A stretch of 10,708 bases of DNA from Akkermansiaceae bacterium UBA5688 (GCA_002420315.1 DIHU01000036.1:1-10708); one strand, 5' to 3'. Counted from the first letter of the stretch, positions 1 to 8,301 are shown. Numbers and translations: made by a program. Notes: generated by a model not told the origin, from the letters alone.

Positions 1-263
1 TTTCCAGCGCTTTTGCCACTGAATGCACATTTCCCGTCAGCTGCCTTAGCAACCTTGGCTGCATATGCCGTAGGATCTTTTTCGAATTTTGCAACGCACT
101 TGCCACAACAGAATTTAGCAACAAGCTCTACAGTCTTTGAGCCGTCAGCAGCTTTACCGCTGATTGGGCACTTGTCATTAATTGCGTCAGCAGCATTCGC
201 TGATCCTATTGAAATTGAAACTAAACCGATGAGGGTAATAGAGGACTTAATTAGTGATTTCAT
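1..263 (-). CDS. Secreted cysteine-rich YHS-like protein, 3' end missing (runs off left edge)
   Basis: Partial gene: 87 codons are readable from the ATG at 263 down to the window edge, with no stop. Residues 1-24 look like a Sec signal peptide (MKSLIKSS, a hydrophobic core, then SANA|AD), so the product is probably periplasmic. The mature part has a CPISGK motif (Cys32) and, 20 residues later, FCCGKC (Cys52, Cys53, Cys56) followed by KFEKDPTAYAAKV. This resembles YHS/TRASH-type small metal-binding domains, as found in secreted proteins of Verrucomicrobia and Planctomycetes. A second GKCAFSGK motif (Cys79) begins just before the edge, suggesting a tandem repeat of the domain. A role in metal binding is inferred from the cysteine pattern only. 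No Shine-Dalgarno motif is visible upstream, and I found no convincing promoter in 264-360. The ATG is chosen because the signal peptide begins exactly there. Confidence 0.75.
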   Translation of the reverse strand, partial: MKSLIKSSITLIGLVSISIGSANAADAINDKCPISGKAADGSKTVELVAKFCCGKCVAKFEKDPTAYAAKVAKAADGKCAFSGKSAG

Positions 264-400
264 ACACGTTAGAGAGATCGTGACTGATGTTCTGAGTCAA
301 ATGACTTTTTCGAACGAGTCTTAAGGGATACACTAATAGTTGGGAATTTTCTTTTGGCGGAAAAGGATTGAAGCGGCATTTGGAATAGAGCTGACCGGGG

Positions 401-424
401 CGAAAAAGGGCGGTGATCAACCGC
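401..424 (-). terminator. Weak intrinsic terminator candidate after the PD40-like gene
   Basis: On the minus strand, 28 bases after the stop of the 452-1414 gene, a perfect 5-bp GC-rich stem (gcggt 410-414 with accgc 420-424, 5-base loop) is followed by CCC and then five T (positions 407-403). The arrangement is that of a Rho-independent terminator, but the stem is short. The call is therefore tentative. Confidence 0.35.
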
Positions 425-451
425 TAGCAAAGGTTTTTGCAAAGAAAGAAG

Positions 452-1414
452 CTACTTCGGAGTTGCCTCGCCATGAGGGTAACGGTAGTCGGCTTGATCG
501 TTGGTCGAGACCTGCTCGGTCGTACCTGTATCGGTAGTATGGAGGAAAAGTTTTCGACCAGCGTGGTAGACAACCGCCGATTGGTCACGGGTCCAGCGTG
601 GGTAGGCAAACCAGATTTTTTTTACGTCCTCGTTTGCGAAGGGTTTAAAGTTTGTCATCGCAGGCTGACTTGGGTCGAAATCGGCAAGATAAAGAATACG
701 TCCAGCAACGGACTTTTTAAATCCCTTCTGATATTCGAAACAGACTCGCTTTTCATCCACGGAAAGACTGATGCGGGCTAGGATTCCTTCTTTCTCGAGG
801 TCACACTGGATCCGTTCATACTTCGGTATGCCGTCAAGGTTAGGAGACATTAGGTAGTAGCCCGGGCCTTTTTTTGGCGGATTTGCTCGGACGAGGATAC
901 GGCCATCTTTGAGACAGCTGAAGGCCCAAGTATTAAATTCCTTCGGAGTAAGCGCGATTTCCTCGCCGGGCTTTGCACCAATTTTACTGGCGAATACCCG
1001 ATAGCGTTGACTGCCGGGAGTGCGACGATTCCAGATTGGGGTGTTGGTCCCGTCGCGGGTCCATGTCTGGTTGAAGTCGGTATGAGTTCCGTCAGTGAGT
1101 TGGTGAAACTCAGTTCCGTCGACATTGATGATACAGATAGCCGTCTTCCAATTGCTGACTTCTTTTGCGTTCACAAGGCGCCGAAAGAAGACAAGCTTGT
1201 TACCGGTCTTCGACCAGGATGGTTTGAAATCCCAGTGACCTTGAGTGATTGGTTTAACTTCGGGAGCGCCAAGGATATTTACGTGGATCTCGCCGTCTTT
1301 ATAATAGGCTGCGCGATGGTTTTTCTCGGCACCTTGTGCATCATCGAATAGATGGCCCCCGATGAGGAGTGCCGAGGCTGCTGTGAGGGCTTGAAAGGTG
1401 AAACGAAGGGTCAT
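452..1414 (-). CDS. Secreted TolB/PD40-like beta-propeller protein
   Basis: 320 residues. The first 28 residues look like a Sec signal peptide (MTLRFTFQAL, hydrophobic ASALLIG, cleavage near AQG|AE), so the protein should be exported to the periplasm. The mature part has repeated propeller-like blades of the PD40/TolB type: WDFKPSWSKTGNKLVFF (61-77), DFNQTWTRDGTNTPIW (113-128), ISLSVDEKRVCFEY (215-228) and YPRWTRDQSAVVYH (271-284). Each has the pattern aromatic-x-P/x-W-(S/T)-x-D/T-G followed by a beta strand. A further blade edge lies at 308-316 (ADYRYPHGE). At 320 residues it is shorter than TolB (about 430) and lacks an obvious TolB N-terminal domain. It is therefore not a confident TolB orthologue, and no catalytic motif is visible. 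Its function is unknown; such propellers usually bind proteins or ligands. It lies 136 bases downstream of the efflux operon on the same strand and has its own candidate promoter. Confidence 0.8.
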   Translation of the reverse strand: MTLRFTFQALTAASALLIGGHLFDDAQGAEKNHRAAYYKDGEIHVNILGAPEVKPITQGHWDFKPSWSKTGNKLVFFRRLVNAKEVSNWKTAICIINVDGTEFHQLTDGTHTDFNQTWTRDGTNTPIWNRRTPGSQRYRVFASKIGAKPGEEIALTPKEFNTWAFSCLKDGRILVRANPPKKGPGYYLMSPNLDGIPKYERIQCDLEKEGILARISLSVDEKRVCFEYQKGFKKSVAGRILYLADFDPSQPAMTNFKPFANEDVKKIWFAYPRWTRDQSAVVYHAGRKLFLHTTDTGTTEQVSTNDQADYRYPHGEATPK

Positions 1415-1422
1415 TGACTGAG

Positions 1423-1450
1423 ATAATAGTCTACTAGTACACAGAGTAAA
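1423..1450 (-). promoter_or_regulatory. Candidate sigma70-type promoter for the PD40-like gene
   Basis: Reading the minus strand, TTTACT (1450-1445, 4 of 6 to TTGACA) and TATTAT (1428-1423, 5 of 6 to TATAAT) are separated by 16 bases. Transcription would start about 1416-1417, only two or three bases before the ATG at 1414. If real, the mRNA would be leaderless or nearly so. The region is AT-rich, so a chance match is possible. Confidence 0.35.
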
Positions 1451-1550
1451 TAGTACTTCTTAGACATCATTTAAAATGCCGAATATTAGATATGTCAGGA
1501 CAAAGATCGTCCTTGCTAGCATATCAGTTAGTGATCGCAAGATTTCTAGG

Positions 1551-2987
1551 CTACTCCCAACCTCCACCCAGAGCCTGAATGAGTTGAACGGTGGCTTGTT
1601 GGCGGGCCGCCTTGGTTTGGACTAACATGCGTTGCTCGATCAAATGATTACGTTCGGCTTCGATGACCTCAAAAAAACTAACTAAGCCGGTATTGTATCG
1701 GAGATTGATGAGGCGGGCGGCTTCACCGGCTGCGGCCGCAGATTTTTCTTGGGCAGCGAGAGAAATGTTTAGATTCTTGATCCCCGACAGGGCGTTTTCG
1801 ACATCGCGAAAGGCTATTAAAATCGATTGTTTGTGTTTAGCGAGGGCTTCGTAGTAGATTGCCTTTGCACGATTTTTGTCATTTTTTCGGTTGCCCATGT
1901 TTAGAAGCGGAAAGGTGACGCTAGGTCCGATGTTCCAGAGTTGACTGGTTGAATCGAAGAGTTCAGAGGAACTGAGAGAGGCAAAGCCACCCCTTGCAGT
2001 GAGTGAAACACGGGGAAGGTAATTGGTGATGGCAATGCCGATTTCCTCGGCGGAGGCTGCCAGACGCCGCTCGGTGGCAGCTACATCAGGCCTGCGTCGC
2101 AGGAGCTCGGCAGGAACTCCAGAGGGAATAGAGGGAGTGGGGGGTGGAAATGACGGCTTGATTCGGAATAATGAAGGATTGGCTCCGGTTAGGGCTGCGA
2201 TGGCATTCTCCAATTCGTTGCGTCGTTGTTTGATTCGATAGAGATCGGCAATGGCGGTTTCGGTTTGCCTCTCTGCTCGTAAGGAATCAATGGTGGTTGT
2301 ATCGCCGGCATTCACGCGGGCTTCGACCAACTTTTGATTTTCTTTTCTAAGCTTGATCGTGTTGTTGAGCAGCGTGATTTCCGAGTCGAGATGTCGAAGC
2401 GCGATATAGTCCCGGGTGAGTTCGGCTTTGGTAGATAGGAGCGCAGTAAGGTAGTCGTTGGCCGAGGCTTGGGTGAGAGCTTCTTGTTTGGATATGGAAT
2501 GTCTAACTCGTCCCCAGAAATCGATTTCGTAGTCAAGATTGAGAGCGGAGCGATATCTACGGTAGGGTGACTTTGGGAGCTCGAAAATATCGTTGCCTGT
2601 GTCTTGTTGTCGGGCCATGAGCGCTTGCCCTGTGACGGCAGGGAAGCGATCGGCCCTCTTTAAACCAAGGATGGCGCGGGCCTGGTTATAGCGAGCGTAA
2701 GCCGCGGCAATATTGTTATTGGCGCTTTCAGTAGCGGTGAGTAATTTTTTTAGAGTGGGGTCCGAGAAAGCCGCACTCCAATTTCCTGTCGGTGAAGGCG
2801 AGGTGAGTCCAACGGCTTTGTATGTGCCGTGGTTGAAGGTAATTGGAGGAGAGTATTTAGGGCCGACCATACACCCGGACATAAAGGCAGAGAACCAAAG
2901 AAGTAGAAATTTCATCAGGTTGGAGACATGATTTTTTGTCGCTGTCGATCTGGAGATCGCGGCTCTTTTCGATGAGCCGTTAATCAT
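1551..2987 (-). CDS. RND efflux outer-membrane factor, NodT-type lipoprotein
   Basis: 478 residues, the usual length for TolC-like outer-membrane factors of the NodT/OprM lipoprotein group. It forms the trimeric outer-membrane channel of the pump encoded upstream. A lipoprotein signal, MKFLLLWFSAFMSGC, starts at Met25 and ends in lipid-attachment Cys39, followed by MVGPKYSPP, the family hallmark just after the cysteine. The two outer-membrane efflux repeats are both present. The second begins with the diagnostic GVPAELLRRRPDVAATERRL (286-305), followed by IGIAITNYLPRVSLTARGG. The longest start (2987) overlaps the RND pump stop as ATGA, which supports translational coupling. However, it puts 24 residues before the lipoprotein signal; Met25 (2915) gives the canonical signal. 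Neither start has a Shine-Dalgarno motif. It is the last gene of the operon, and no strong intrinsic terminator follows it. Confidence 0.93.
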   Translation of the reverse strand: MINGSSKRAAISRSTATKNHVSNLMKFLLLWFSAFMSGCMVGPKYSPPITFNHGTYKAVGLTSPSPTGNWSAAFSDPTLKKLLTATESANNNIAAAYARYNQARAILGLKRADRFPAVTGQALMARQQDTGNDIFELPKSPYRRYRSALNLDYEIDFWGRVRHSISKQEALTQASANDYLTALLSTKAELTRDYIALRHLDSEITLLNNTIKLRKENQKLVEARVNAGDTTTIDSLRAERQTETAIADLYRIKQRRNELENAIAALTGANPSLFRIKPSFPPPTPSIPSGVPAELLRRRPDVAATERRLAASAEEIGIAITNYLPRVSLTARGGFASLSSSELFDSTSQLWNIGPSVTFPLLNMGNRKNDKNRAKAIYYEALAKHKQSILIAFRDVENALSGIKNLNISLAAQEKSAAAAGEAARLINLRYNTGLVSFFEVIEAERNHLIEQRMLVQTKAARQQATVQLIQALGGGWE

Positions 2988-5900
2988 GCTAGTTTTGGTT
3001 TGCTGAAGGAGAAGACGAGGCTAAGGACAGCAGGGACAAGAAATATTGTGAAGATAGTGGAGATGGCAAGGCCGCCTACGACGACGGCGCCGAGGCCTCG
3101 ATAGAGTTCCGAGCCAGATCCGGGGAGAAGAACAAGAGGAAGCATTCCGCCGACGGATGTGAGGGTAGACATGAGGATAGGGCGCACGCGGCTAATGACG
3201 GATTCGCGAATCGCTTCGTTGTAACCGCGTGACGGATTTTCCTTCATAAAGTTGATCGTTTGGTGGACGATGAGAATGGCGTTATTTACCACAACTCCGG
3301 CGAGGATGACGAAGCCGAGAATCGTAAGAACGTCCATATTTTGGACCGGCATATATGGGTCGTGGATGCTAGATTTGTGGATTAGGAAGAGCCCAAGTAA
3401 TCCACCGACGGTGGCGAGGGGGACCGAGAGAATAATGACAAGCGGGTAGGACCAGCTTTGAAAAAGGACAACCATTAGTAGGTAGACAACAAATAGGGCA
3501 AGAAAGAGGCTACTTGTAAAAAGGCCGCTGAAGGAACCGTCACCAAGAAGAGCTTCTTTAATTTCCCCAAGGGCATCGGAAGAACCCGCGATGTTGACTT
3601 TTATGCCAGGTGCGATAGCTCCGGATTTTAGTTGTTTTTTAATGATAGTGTCTACTTTTTCGATAGCGTCTTCGAGCGCCATGGTGCGCGGAGCGGTCAC
3701 TTCAAGAGTAACGGCACGGAGTCGATCCACATGCCGAATTTGCTGGGGGCCAAGGGTTTTTTCTAGCGAGGCCAGAGAGGTTAGATCAACGATCTCGCCG
3801 CTCGGGGTGGCAACGGGAGTTGAGAGAAGAGCCTCGAAGGGAAGATCCTTCTGAGCCTGGGCGTTGATGATCTTTATGTCCTTTAGTTCGCCGTTTTTTT
3901 CGTAGTCCCGGAAAAGAAGAATCCCTTCTCCGGCAGCTTGGACCGCAAGTCCTAGATCAGTTCGGGTCATACCTAATTCTCGGAGTCTTTCGTCGTTGGG
4001 TACGAACTTCAATTCCTCGATGGGTTGGGAAAAGTTGGGAGGGCTGGGTTGAACTCCCTTTGCTCCGAAGACTTCCCGGAGCTCTGTCCGAAGGCCGAGC
4101 GCGGTTTTCAAAACAGAATTTAGATCGCTTCCTTTAACGTCCACTTTTATAGCTGATCCGGTGGTTCCGGCGACGCGAAAAAGAGGCATTTGAAAGGCAA
4201 ACGCTAAAGTGTCGGGCGCGGAGGATCCGGCGGTAGCGTGATTGAGAAGAGGTATGGAGTCTACTGTGCGTTTCTTATCTTCTGCTATCGCAAGTTGAAA
4301 CATTCGGCCCTCGAAGGAGACGAGGAAATAATGATCGAGAGCCGGTGGTAGAATCGTGCCAGCTTGGCCATAGCTGCGAGGGATCGCTGTGCGTTCGTCA
4401 TGCTTTGGATCTCGTTCGCCACCGCGTATGACTTCCTCAGCCTGAAATTTGTCTTCGGTTGCTTCCCAAGCCGGGGCGATGATTTTCTCTAGGCGTTCGC
4501 CGGTATCTGAGAGAGCTTTAAGATTGTAACTGGGCGCAGGATACATCAGGCCAAAGATCAGATTGCGGTTTCCACTGGGTAGATAGTCTAGTGGTGGCAG
4601 GAGGATTTTCACACCAAGGGAGGTGACTAGAATGAAAATAATAATGACTGTTACGCGTTTAAGAGTGGTGGTAGTGAGCCAATGGATCATCGCGCCAATG
4701 ATCGCTGGAAGTGAAATTAAGAGTCGAGTGAGAGGGCGGAAGGGGGTTCCGATAATTTGAAAAATCTTAGCCCCAAAAACTTGGTCGAAAGAACTTTCGG
4801 ACTCGTGTTTTTTTTGGGTGAGAAAACGGGCGGCAGCGGTTGGGATAAGTGTGAGTGAAACCACCATTGAGAGACCAACCGACACCATGATAGACAGGGC
4901 AATATCCCGGAAAAGTTGGCCGGCGGTTTCTTCGATCAAGAGAATGGGCGCGAAGACGATGAGTGTGGTGAGAGTCGAAGCTAGGACAGCACCGGCGACC
5001 TCCTTGGTGCCGTCGAGGGCGGCTTTGGCGGGTTTCTTCCCAAGCTCGAGATGGCGAAAAATGTTCTCGATAACGACGATAGCGTTGTCGGCGACCATTC
5101 CGACCGCGAATGCGAGGCCGGCGAGCGAGATGATGTTTATCGAGCGGCCGAGTGCGCCGAGGACGACTAGTGAAGCGATGACTGAAACGGGAATGGCCAT
5201 TGCGATGATACCAACAGTACGGAGTGAGCGCAGGAAGAACAGCAGAGTTAGAGTGGCGAGAATTCCTCCTACGATGAGATTGCTTCGAACCAGAGTGACT
5301 GCATCCTTTACGTAGGTTGTAGCGTCATAGGTTTGGACGAGCTCGAGAGTTCCTTCAAGCCCAAGGTCGCGAGCTTCTTGCGCGAGGAGACCATCGGGAG
5401 CATTGAGCTTTTTGACCTCTCCACGAAGGAGCTCCATCGTCTCAAGAAGGTTGGCTCCGCGCTCAAGTTGGAAGTTAAAAAATGGCATTTGGATGCCACG
5501 CGCGCGCACCCAGGAAGTGGGCTTTTTATAAGAGAGTTTTATGTTGGCAATATCGCGAAGATAAATGGAGCCATCCTTGTCTTTGCGCACGACCATACCT
5601 TCGATGTCTTTAGGGGATTGAAAGCGGCCGGTGGTCCGGACGCGGATGTCCTGTTTTCCCTCGGCTATTTTACCGGCGGAGAAGTTCGCGTTGGCGCTCG
5701 TGATGGCTTTGTGGAGAGACGAGTAGGTGATGCCGCGGTGGGCCATAGCCACGGGGTCAATGATGATGTGAAGTTCTGATTGAACCGAGCCCCTGACGCC
5801 GACTTGGGAGATGCCTTTAATGCGTTCAAACCGCGGCCGCATACGTCGGTCCATGAGATCGTGGAGTGTCTCGGCGGGGAAATTTGGATCGCTGGATGAG

Positions 5901-6337
5901 AGTCCAATCCAGGCGATGTAATCGATAGACTCAATATCGACGGGTTTGACCACGGGCTGCAAAACTCCGTCTGGGTAACCAGGAACCTCGTTGAGTTTTT
6001 GAAGGACGTCAGCGTTGGCCTTTTTGATGTCGAATCCTGTTTCAAATTCCAGCCGAACAGAGCCTTGCCCATTCGCGCTGGTTGATGTGAGAGAGAGTAG
6101 ACCGGTGACTTCACCGAGGACTTTTTCTTGCTCTTCGATGATGTCAGATTCGACCTCTTCTGCGGAGGAGGATTCCCAATTAGTGGTTACGGAAACGACG
6201 ACGGAAGAGACTTCGGGAGTCATTCGAACTGGAATCACTGTTACCGCAATGATTCCAGCGAACACCGCAAGAAGAGTGGCGACCGAGACCGTTATGGGTT
6301 GGGAAATGGCGATGCCTATGATTCCGGGTTTTGACAT
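2984..6337 (-). CDS. RND multidrug efflux inner-membrane pump (HAE1/AcrB-like permease)
   Basis: 1117 residues, slightly longer than AcrB (1049). Proton-driven trimeric transporter of the inner membrane that passes substrate through the adaptor to the outer-membrane channel. Visible layout: TM1 at 10-33, first periplasmic porter loop about 34-345, TM2-6 about 350-500, TM7 about 562-580, second porter loop about 581-935, TM8-12 about 937-1108. TM4 carries GMVADNAIVVIEN (413-425), where Asp417 matches AcrB Asp407 and Asn418 replaces Asp408. TM10 carries GVVVNNAILIV (1014-1024), where Asn1018 stands in place of AcrB Lys940. Arg1052 in RVRPILMST matches Arg971. The D-N/N-N pattern occurs in many HAE1-type permeases outside the AcrB group, and the CzcA metal-pump motif is absent, so drugs or lipophilic compounds are more likely than metals. 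The substrate cannot be read from the sequence. It starts 12 bases after the adaptor stop and overlaps the outer-membrane factor by 4 bases. Confidence 0.96.
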   Translation of the reverse strand: MSKPGIIGIAISQPITVSVATLLAVFAGIIAVTVIPVRMTPEVSSVVVSVTTNWESSSAEEVESDIIEEQEKVLGEVTGLLSLTSTSANGQGSVRLEFETGFDIKKANADVLQKLNEVPGYPDGVLQPVVKPVDIESIDYIAWIGLSSSDPNFPAETLHDLMDRRMRPRFERIKGISQVGVRGSVQSELHIIIDPVAMAHRGITYSSLHKAITSANANFSAGKIAEGKQDIRVRTTGRFQSPKDIEGMVVRKDKDGSIYLRDIANIKLSYKKPTSWVRARGIQMPFFNFQLERGANLLETMELLRGEVKKLNAPDGLLAQEARDLGLEGTLELVQTYDATTYVKDAVTLVRSNLIVGGILATLTLLFFLRSLRTVGIIAMAIPVSVIASLVVLGALGRSINIISLAGLAFAVGMVADNAIVVIENIFRHLELGKKPAKAALDGTKEVAGAVLASTLTTLIVFAPILLIEETAGQLFRDIALSIMVSVGLSMVVSLTLIPTAAARFLTQKKHESESSFDQVFGAKIFQIIGTPFRPLTRLLISLPAIIGAMIHWLTTTTLKRVTVIIIFILVTSLGVKILLPPLDYLPSGNRNLIFGLMYPAPSYNLKALSDTGERLEKIIAPAWEATEDKFQAEEVIRGGERDPKHDERTAIPRSYGQAGTILPPALDHYFLVSFEGRMFQLAIAEDKKRTVDSIPLLNHATAGSSAPDTLAFAFQMPLFRVAGTTGSAIKVDVKGSDLNSVLKTALGLRTELREVFGAKGVQPSPPNFSQPIEELKFVPNDERLRELGMTRTDLGLAVQAAGEGILLFRDYEKNGELKDIKIINAQAQKDLPFEALLSTPVATPSGEIVDLTSLASLEKTLGPQQIRHVDRLRAVTLEVTAPRTMALEDAIEKVDTIIKKQLKSGAIAPGIKVNIAGSSDALGEIKEALLGDGSFSGLFTSSLFLALFVVYLLMVVLFQSWSYPLVIILSVPLATVGGLLGLFLIHKSSIHDPYMPVQNMDVLTILGFVILAGVVVNNAILIVHQTINFMKENPSRGYNEAIRESVISRVRPILMSTLTSVGGMLPLVLLPGSGSELYRGLGAVVVGGLAISTIFTIFLVPAVLSLVFSFSKPKLA

Positions 6338-6349
6338 GGGACTGGAATC

Positions 6350-7546
6350 TTACCTTCTTCTTCCGATGAGGAGAGGTTGTGATGGAAAGAGGCGCTCGTT
6401 TCCTTCGACGACGACTTGGTCGTTAGCATCGAGTCCTTCAGCTTTGATAAAAACGATTTCCTCTTCTTGGAAGAGGATCTCAACCGGAAGGCGGGTGGCG
6501 ATGGGGAGTGGTGAATCCTCGACAGTGGTTCCAATGAATACACTAGGTCCGGCGTATCCTTGCACGATGGCGTTGACGGGAACGGCGAGGCGCTCGGTTT
6601 TCTTGGACACTGGAAGATCAGCGCTCACCGAGAGACCAGGAATCAGATTATTGTCAGGGTTGGGAAGAGAGGCGATCATCTTTAAGGTGCGGGTGCTGGC
6701 CGCCGCTTCTGGCACTATGGTTAAGGAAGTCGAGGTGATCGTCTGTCCGGTTGCGGAGAGAATGACGGGAATATTTTTTCCTTGTGCGGTAGCGGCGAAT
6801 CGCTCGGGCACCTGAAGCCAAGCTTCGATTTCTCCGGATGAGATAAGGGTTAGGACTGCTGATCCAGGCTCAACCCATTCACCTAGTTCGATGTGACGTT
6901 CAACAACCCGGCCGGCGAAGGGGGCGAGGATTTGGAGGTCGTCGAGACGCACTTCGAGGAGTTCGAGCCGCGATTCAGCGGCTTTGAGGGAATCTTTTGC
7001 TGAATTGAAGACTGAGATGTCGACGTTGTTAGCACTCCGGGCGTCGAGGACTTCTGATTCGGAGAGCGCTTTACTTGCAAAGAGTTCTTCCTTCATCGCG
7101 AGATCGATGGCGCTGCGTTTGGCTCGGGAGTCTTTTTGGTGCACAAGAGCTTTGGCGACGGTGATCTGTGCTTTTGCTTCGGTGATCAGGGAATCGAGGC
7201 GACGGGTATCGAGGATAGCGATGACAGAGTTGGTTTCTACGAAATCACCCTCCTCGAAATTGATGGCGAGAATGGCGCCGGCCTCTCGGGCGGCAATTTT
7301 GGCGCGGGATTTGGCGCGGAGCGTTCCGACAACCTTATGAGTTTGTGTGGATGAACGGCTTTCAACGGCAGCCATTATGACATCAGCAGGAGGAGGACCT
7401 CCGGGATCAATACGTGACGGGCCTTCTTTGAATCTAGCTTGAGAGAGTGCATCGATGCCCCACCAGCTTAGGGCAACGATAACGACAACCATTATGCCCA
7501 GGACCAGAGCGGGGGTTTTGAGTGTGTGGGTAGCTTCAGTAGACAT
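6350..7546 (-). CDS. RND efflux periplasmic adaptor (membrane fusion protein, AcrA/HlyD family)
   Basis: 398 residues, normal length for the family. It bridges the inner-membrane pump and the outer-membrane channel. The N-terminus has one hydrophobic segment (12-34, TPALVLGIMVVVIVALSWW) without a lipobox cysteine, so it is anchored by an uncleaved helix and not by lipid. Next come the first half of the lipoyl-like domain (about 70-112, with AREAGAILAINFEEGDFV), an alpha-helical hairpin (about 113-200, rich in A, E, K and S), and the second lipoyl half with LQILAPFAGRVVERHIELGE (204-223). A beta-barrel follows (about 240-300, VPERFAATAQGK) and then a C-terminal membrane-proximal domain with LAVPVNAIVQ (320-329). 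It is the first gene of the efflux operon. The sequence before its ATG (TTTAGTTAA) has no Shine-Dalgarno motif. No regulator gene adjoins it. Confidence 0.95.
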   Translation of the reverse strand: MSTEATHTLKTPALVLGIMVVVIVALSWWGIDALSQARFKEGPSRIDPGGPPPADVIMAAVESRSSTQTHKVVGTLRAKSRAKIAAREAGAILAINFEEGDFVETNSVIAILDTRRLDSLITEAKAQITVAKALVHQKDSRAKRSAIDLAMKEELFASKALSESEVLDARSANNVDISVFNSAKDSLKAAESRLELLEVRLDDLQILAPFAGRVVERHIELGEWVEPGSAVLTLISSGEIEAWLQVPERFAATAQGKNIPVILSATGQTITSTSLTIVPEAAASTRTLKMIASLPNPDNNLIPGLSVSADLPVSKKTERLAVPVNAIVQGYAGPSVFIGTTVEDSPLPIATRLPVEILFQEEEIVFIKAEGLDANDQVVVEGNERLFPSQPLLIGRRR

Positions 7547-8174
7547 TTAACTAAACAGTTTCTGAGTGAGTCCGGCTTCAATGATTTAGTCAAGAAAAGC
7601 AGCAACTTGATTTGAATCGTAGAATTTAGAGTAATTTTTGAGCTCTAGTCTGAATAAGACTGTTTTGCGGCATTCTTTTATTGGGGGTCGGGCGTGGAGA
7701 TTATTTGTCTACTATTTCTTGTAAATCGCCTTTTTCGGTTCTCCTGTTCCATTATATTTTGAGAAATTACCCCATTATCTTTGTATGTTGATTCTGTATT
7801 CTTTTGCCTGTTTTAATACCAGAAAATCTCTAAACTATTGGGATTTCCGTCTTTATAAATTACCTCGAAATGCCTTTGTCCATTTTCATGCCAAAAGCAA
7901 TAATAGAGGAAGAAAAGATTAGTAGATTTTCCATGATATAGAGAAACTGGAGATGTTGATGTTAGCGGATCTGCTAGAGAGGTCAGATTCTTGAATATGT
8001 GTGTGATGATGCCAAAGTAAAATACTGAAATATATTATAATCCGACTACCCTTTTGATGCGTTACAAGCGGGGATGGCTTAAATCCTTTGATGTAATAGG
8101 GGCGGCGTTGTGTTACTAGCATATTTGCGGAAGTGCTTTGAAGCTTCCTTAGGTGCAGGGATGATAGATCTAAA

Positions 8175-8209
8175 ATTTTTATAATATTACATAATTAAGT
8201 TATAAAAAT
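8175..8209. repeat. AT-only 10-bp inverted repeat
   Basis: atttttataa (8175-8184) and ttataaaaat (8200-8209) are perfect reverse complements separated by 15 bases, about 135-170 bases upstream of the acyltransferase-ankyrin start. The arms contain only A and T, so an RNA stem would be weak. A protein-binding site in DNA or a chance match in AT-rich sequence are both open. No T-tract placement makes it a clear terminator on either strand. Confidence 0.5.
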
Positions 8210-8282
8210 AGTTTTAAATTGATTAGTGGAAGTACTAATGACGGATTTCGGTTTTTTCGACATGAAATAAGCCCCCAGTATA

Positions 8283-8301
8283 GTGGCATGTATAATGCTA
8301 C
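8283..8301 (+). promoter_or_regulatory. Candidate -10 element inside a hairpin, upstream of the acyltransferase-ankyrin gene
   Basis: A perfect TATAAT lies at 8291-8296, which would put the transcription start near 8303 and give a leader of about 43 bases before the ATG at 8346. No good -35 box stands 16-18 bases upstream (the region reads aagcccccag). The same bases sit in a 7-bp stem-loop (gtggcat 8283-8289 with atgctac 8295-8301, one G-T pair). This stem is flanked by a possible outer stem of agcc 8270-8273 with ggct 8307-8310. Either the promoter reading or the RNA-structure reading could be right. Confidence 0.35.

Noticed and set aside
13..324. 103-codon plus-strand open frame at the left edge
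   Set aside because: It is opposite the secreted cysteine-rich protein, which has a clear signal peptide and motif structure; the plus frame has no recognisable features.
437..781. Plus-strand frames at 437-781 and 1007-1351
   Set aside because: They are antisense to the PD40-like gene, whose blades repeat in the minus frame.
1497..1513. aggac/gtcct stem-loop after the outer-membrane factor gene as a terminator
   Set aside because: The 5-bp stem is perfect but no T-tract follows on the minus strand, so it does not meet the pattern of an intrinsic terminator.
4818..5779. Plus-strand open frames at 4818-5315 and 5333-5779
   Set aside because: Both lie wholly antisense within the RND pump coding sequence and show no family motifs.
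6015..6815. 266-codon plus-strand open frame
   Set aside because: It is antisense to the pump and adaptor genes, whose protein matches are strong; its composition (rich in S, R, T and M) is that of a shadow frame and no domain is visible.
7559..7593. TTGACT at about 7588-7593 (minus) as a -35 box for the efflux operon
   Set aside because: No acceptable -10 hexamer stands 15-19 bases downstream; the operon promoter remains unidentified.
7919..8122. 67-codon minus-strand open frame in the intergenic region
   Set aside because: No ribosome site, no recognisable motif, and a length expected by chance; it is not called as a gene.
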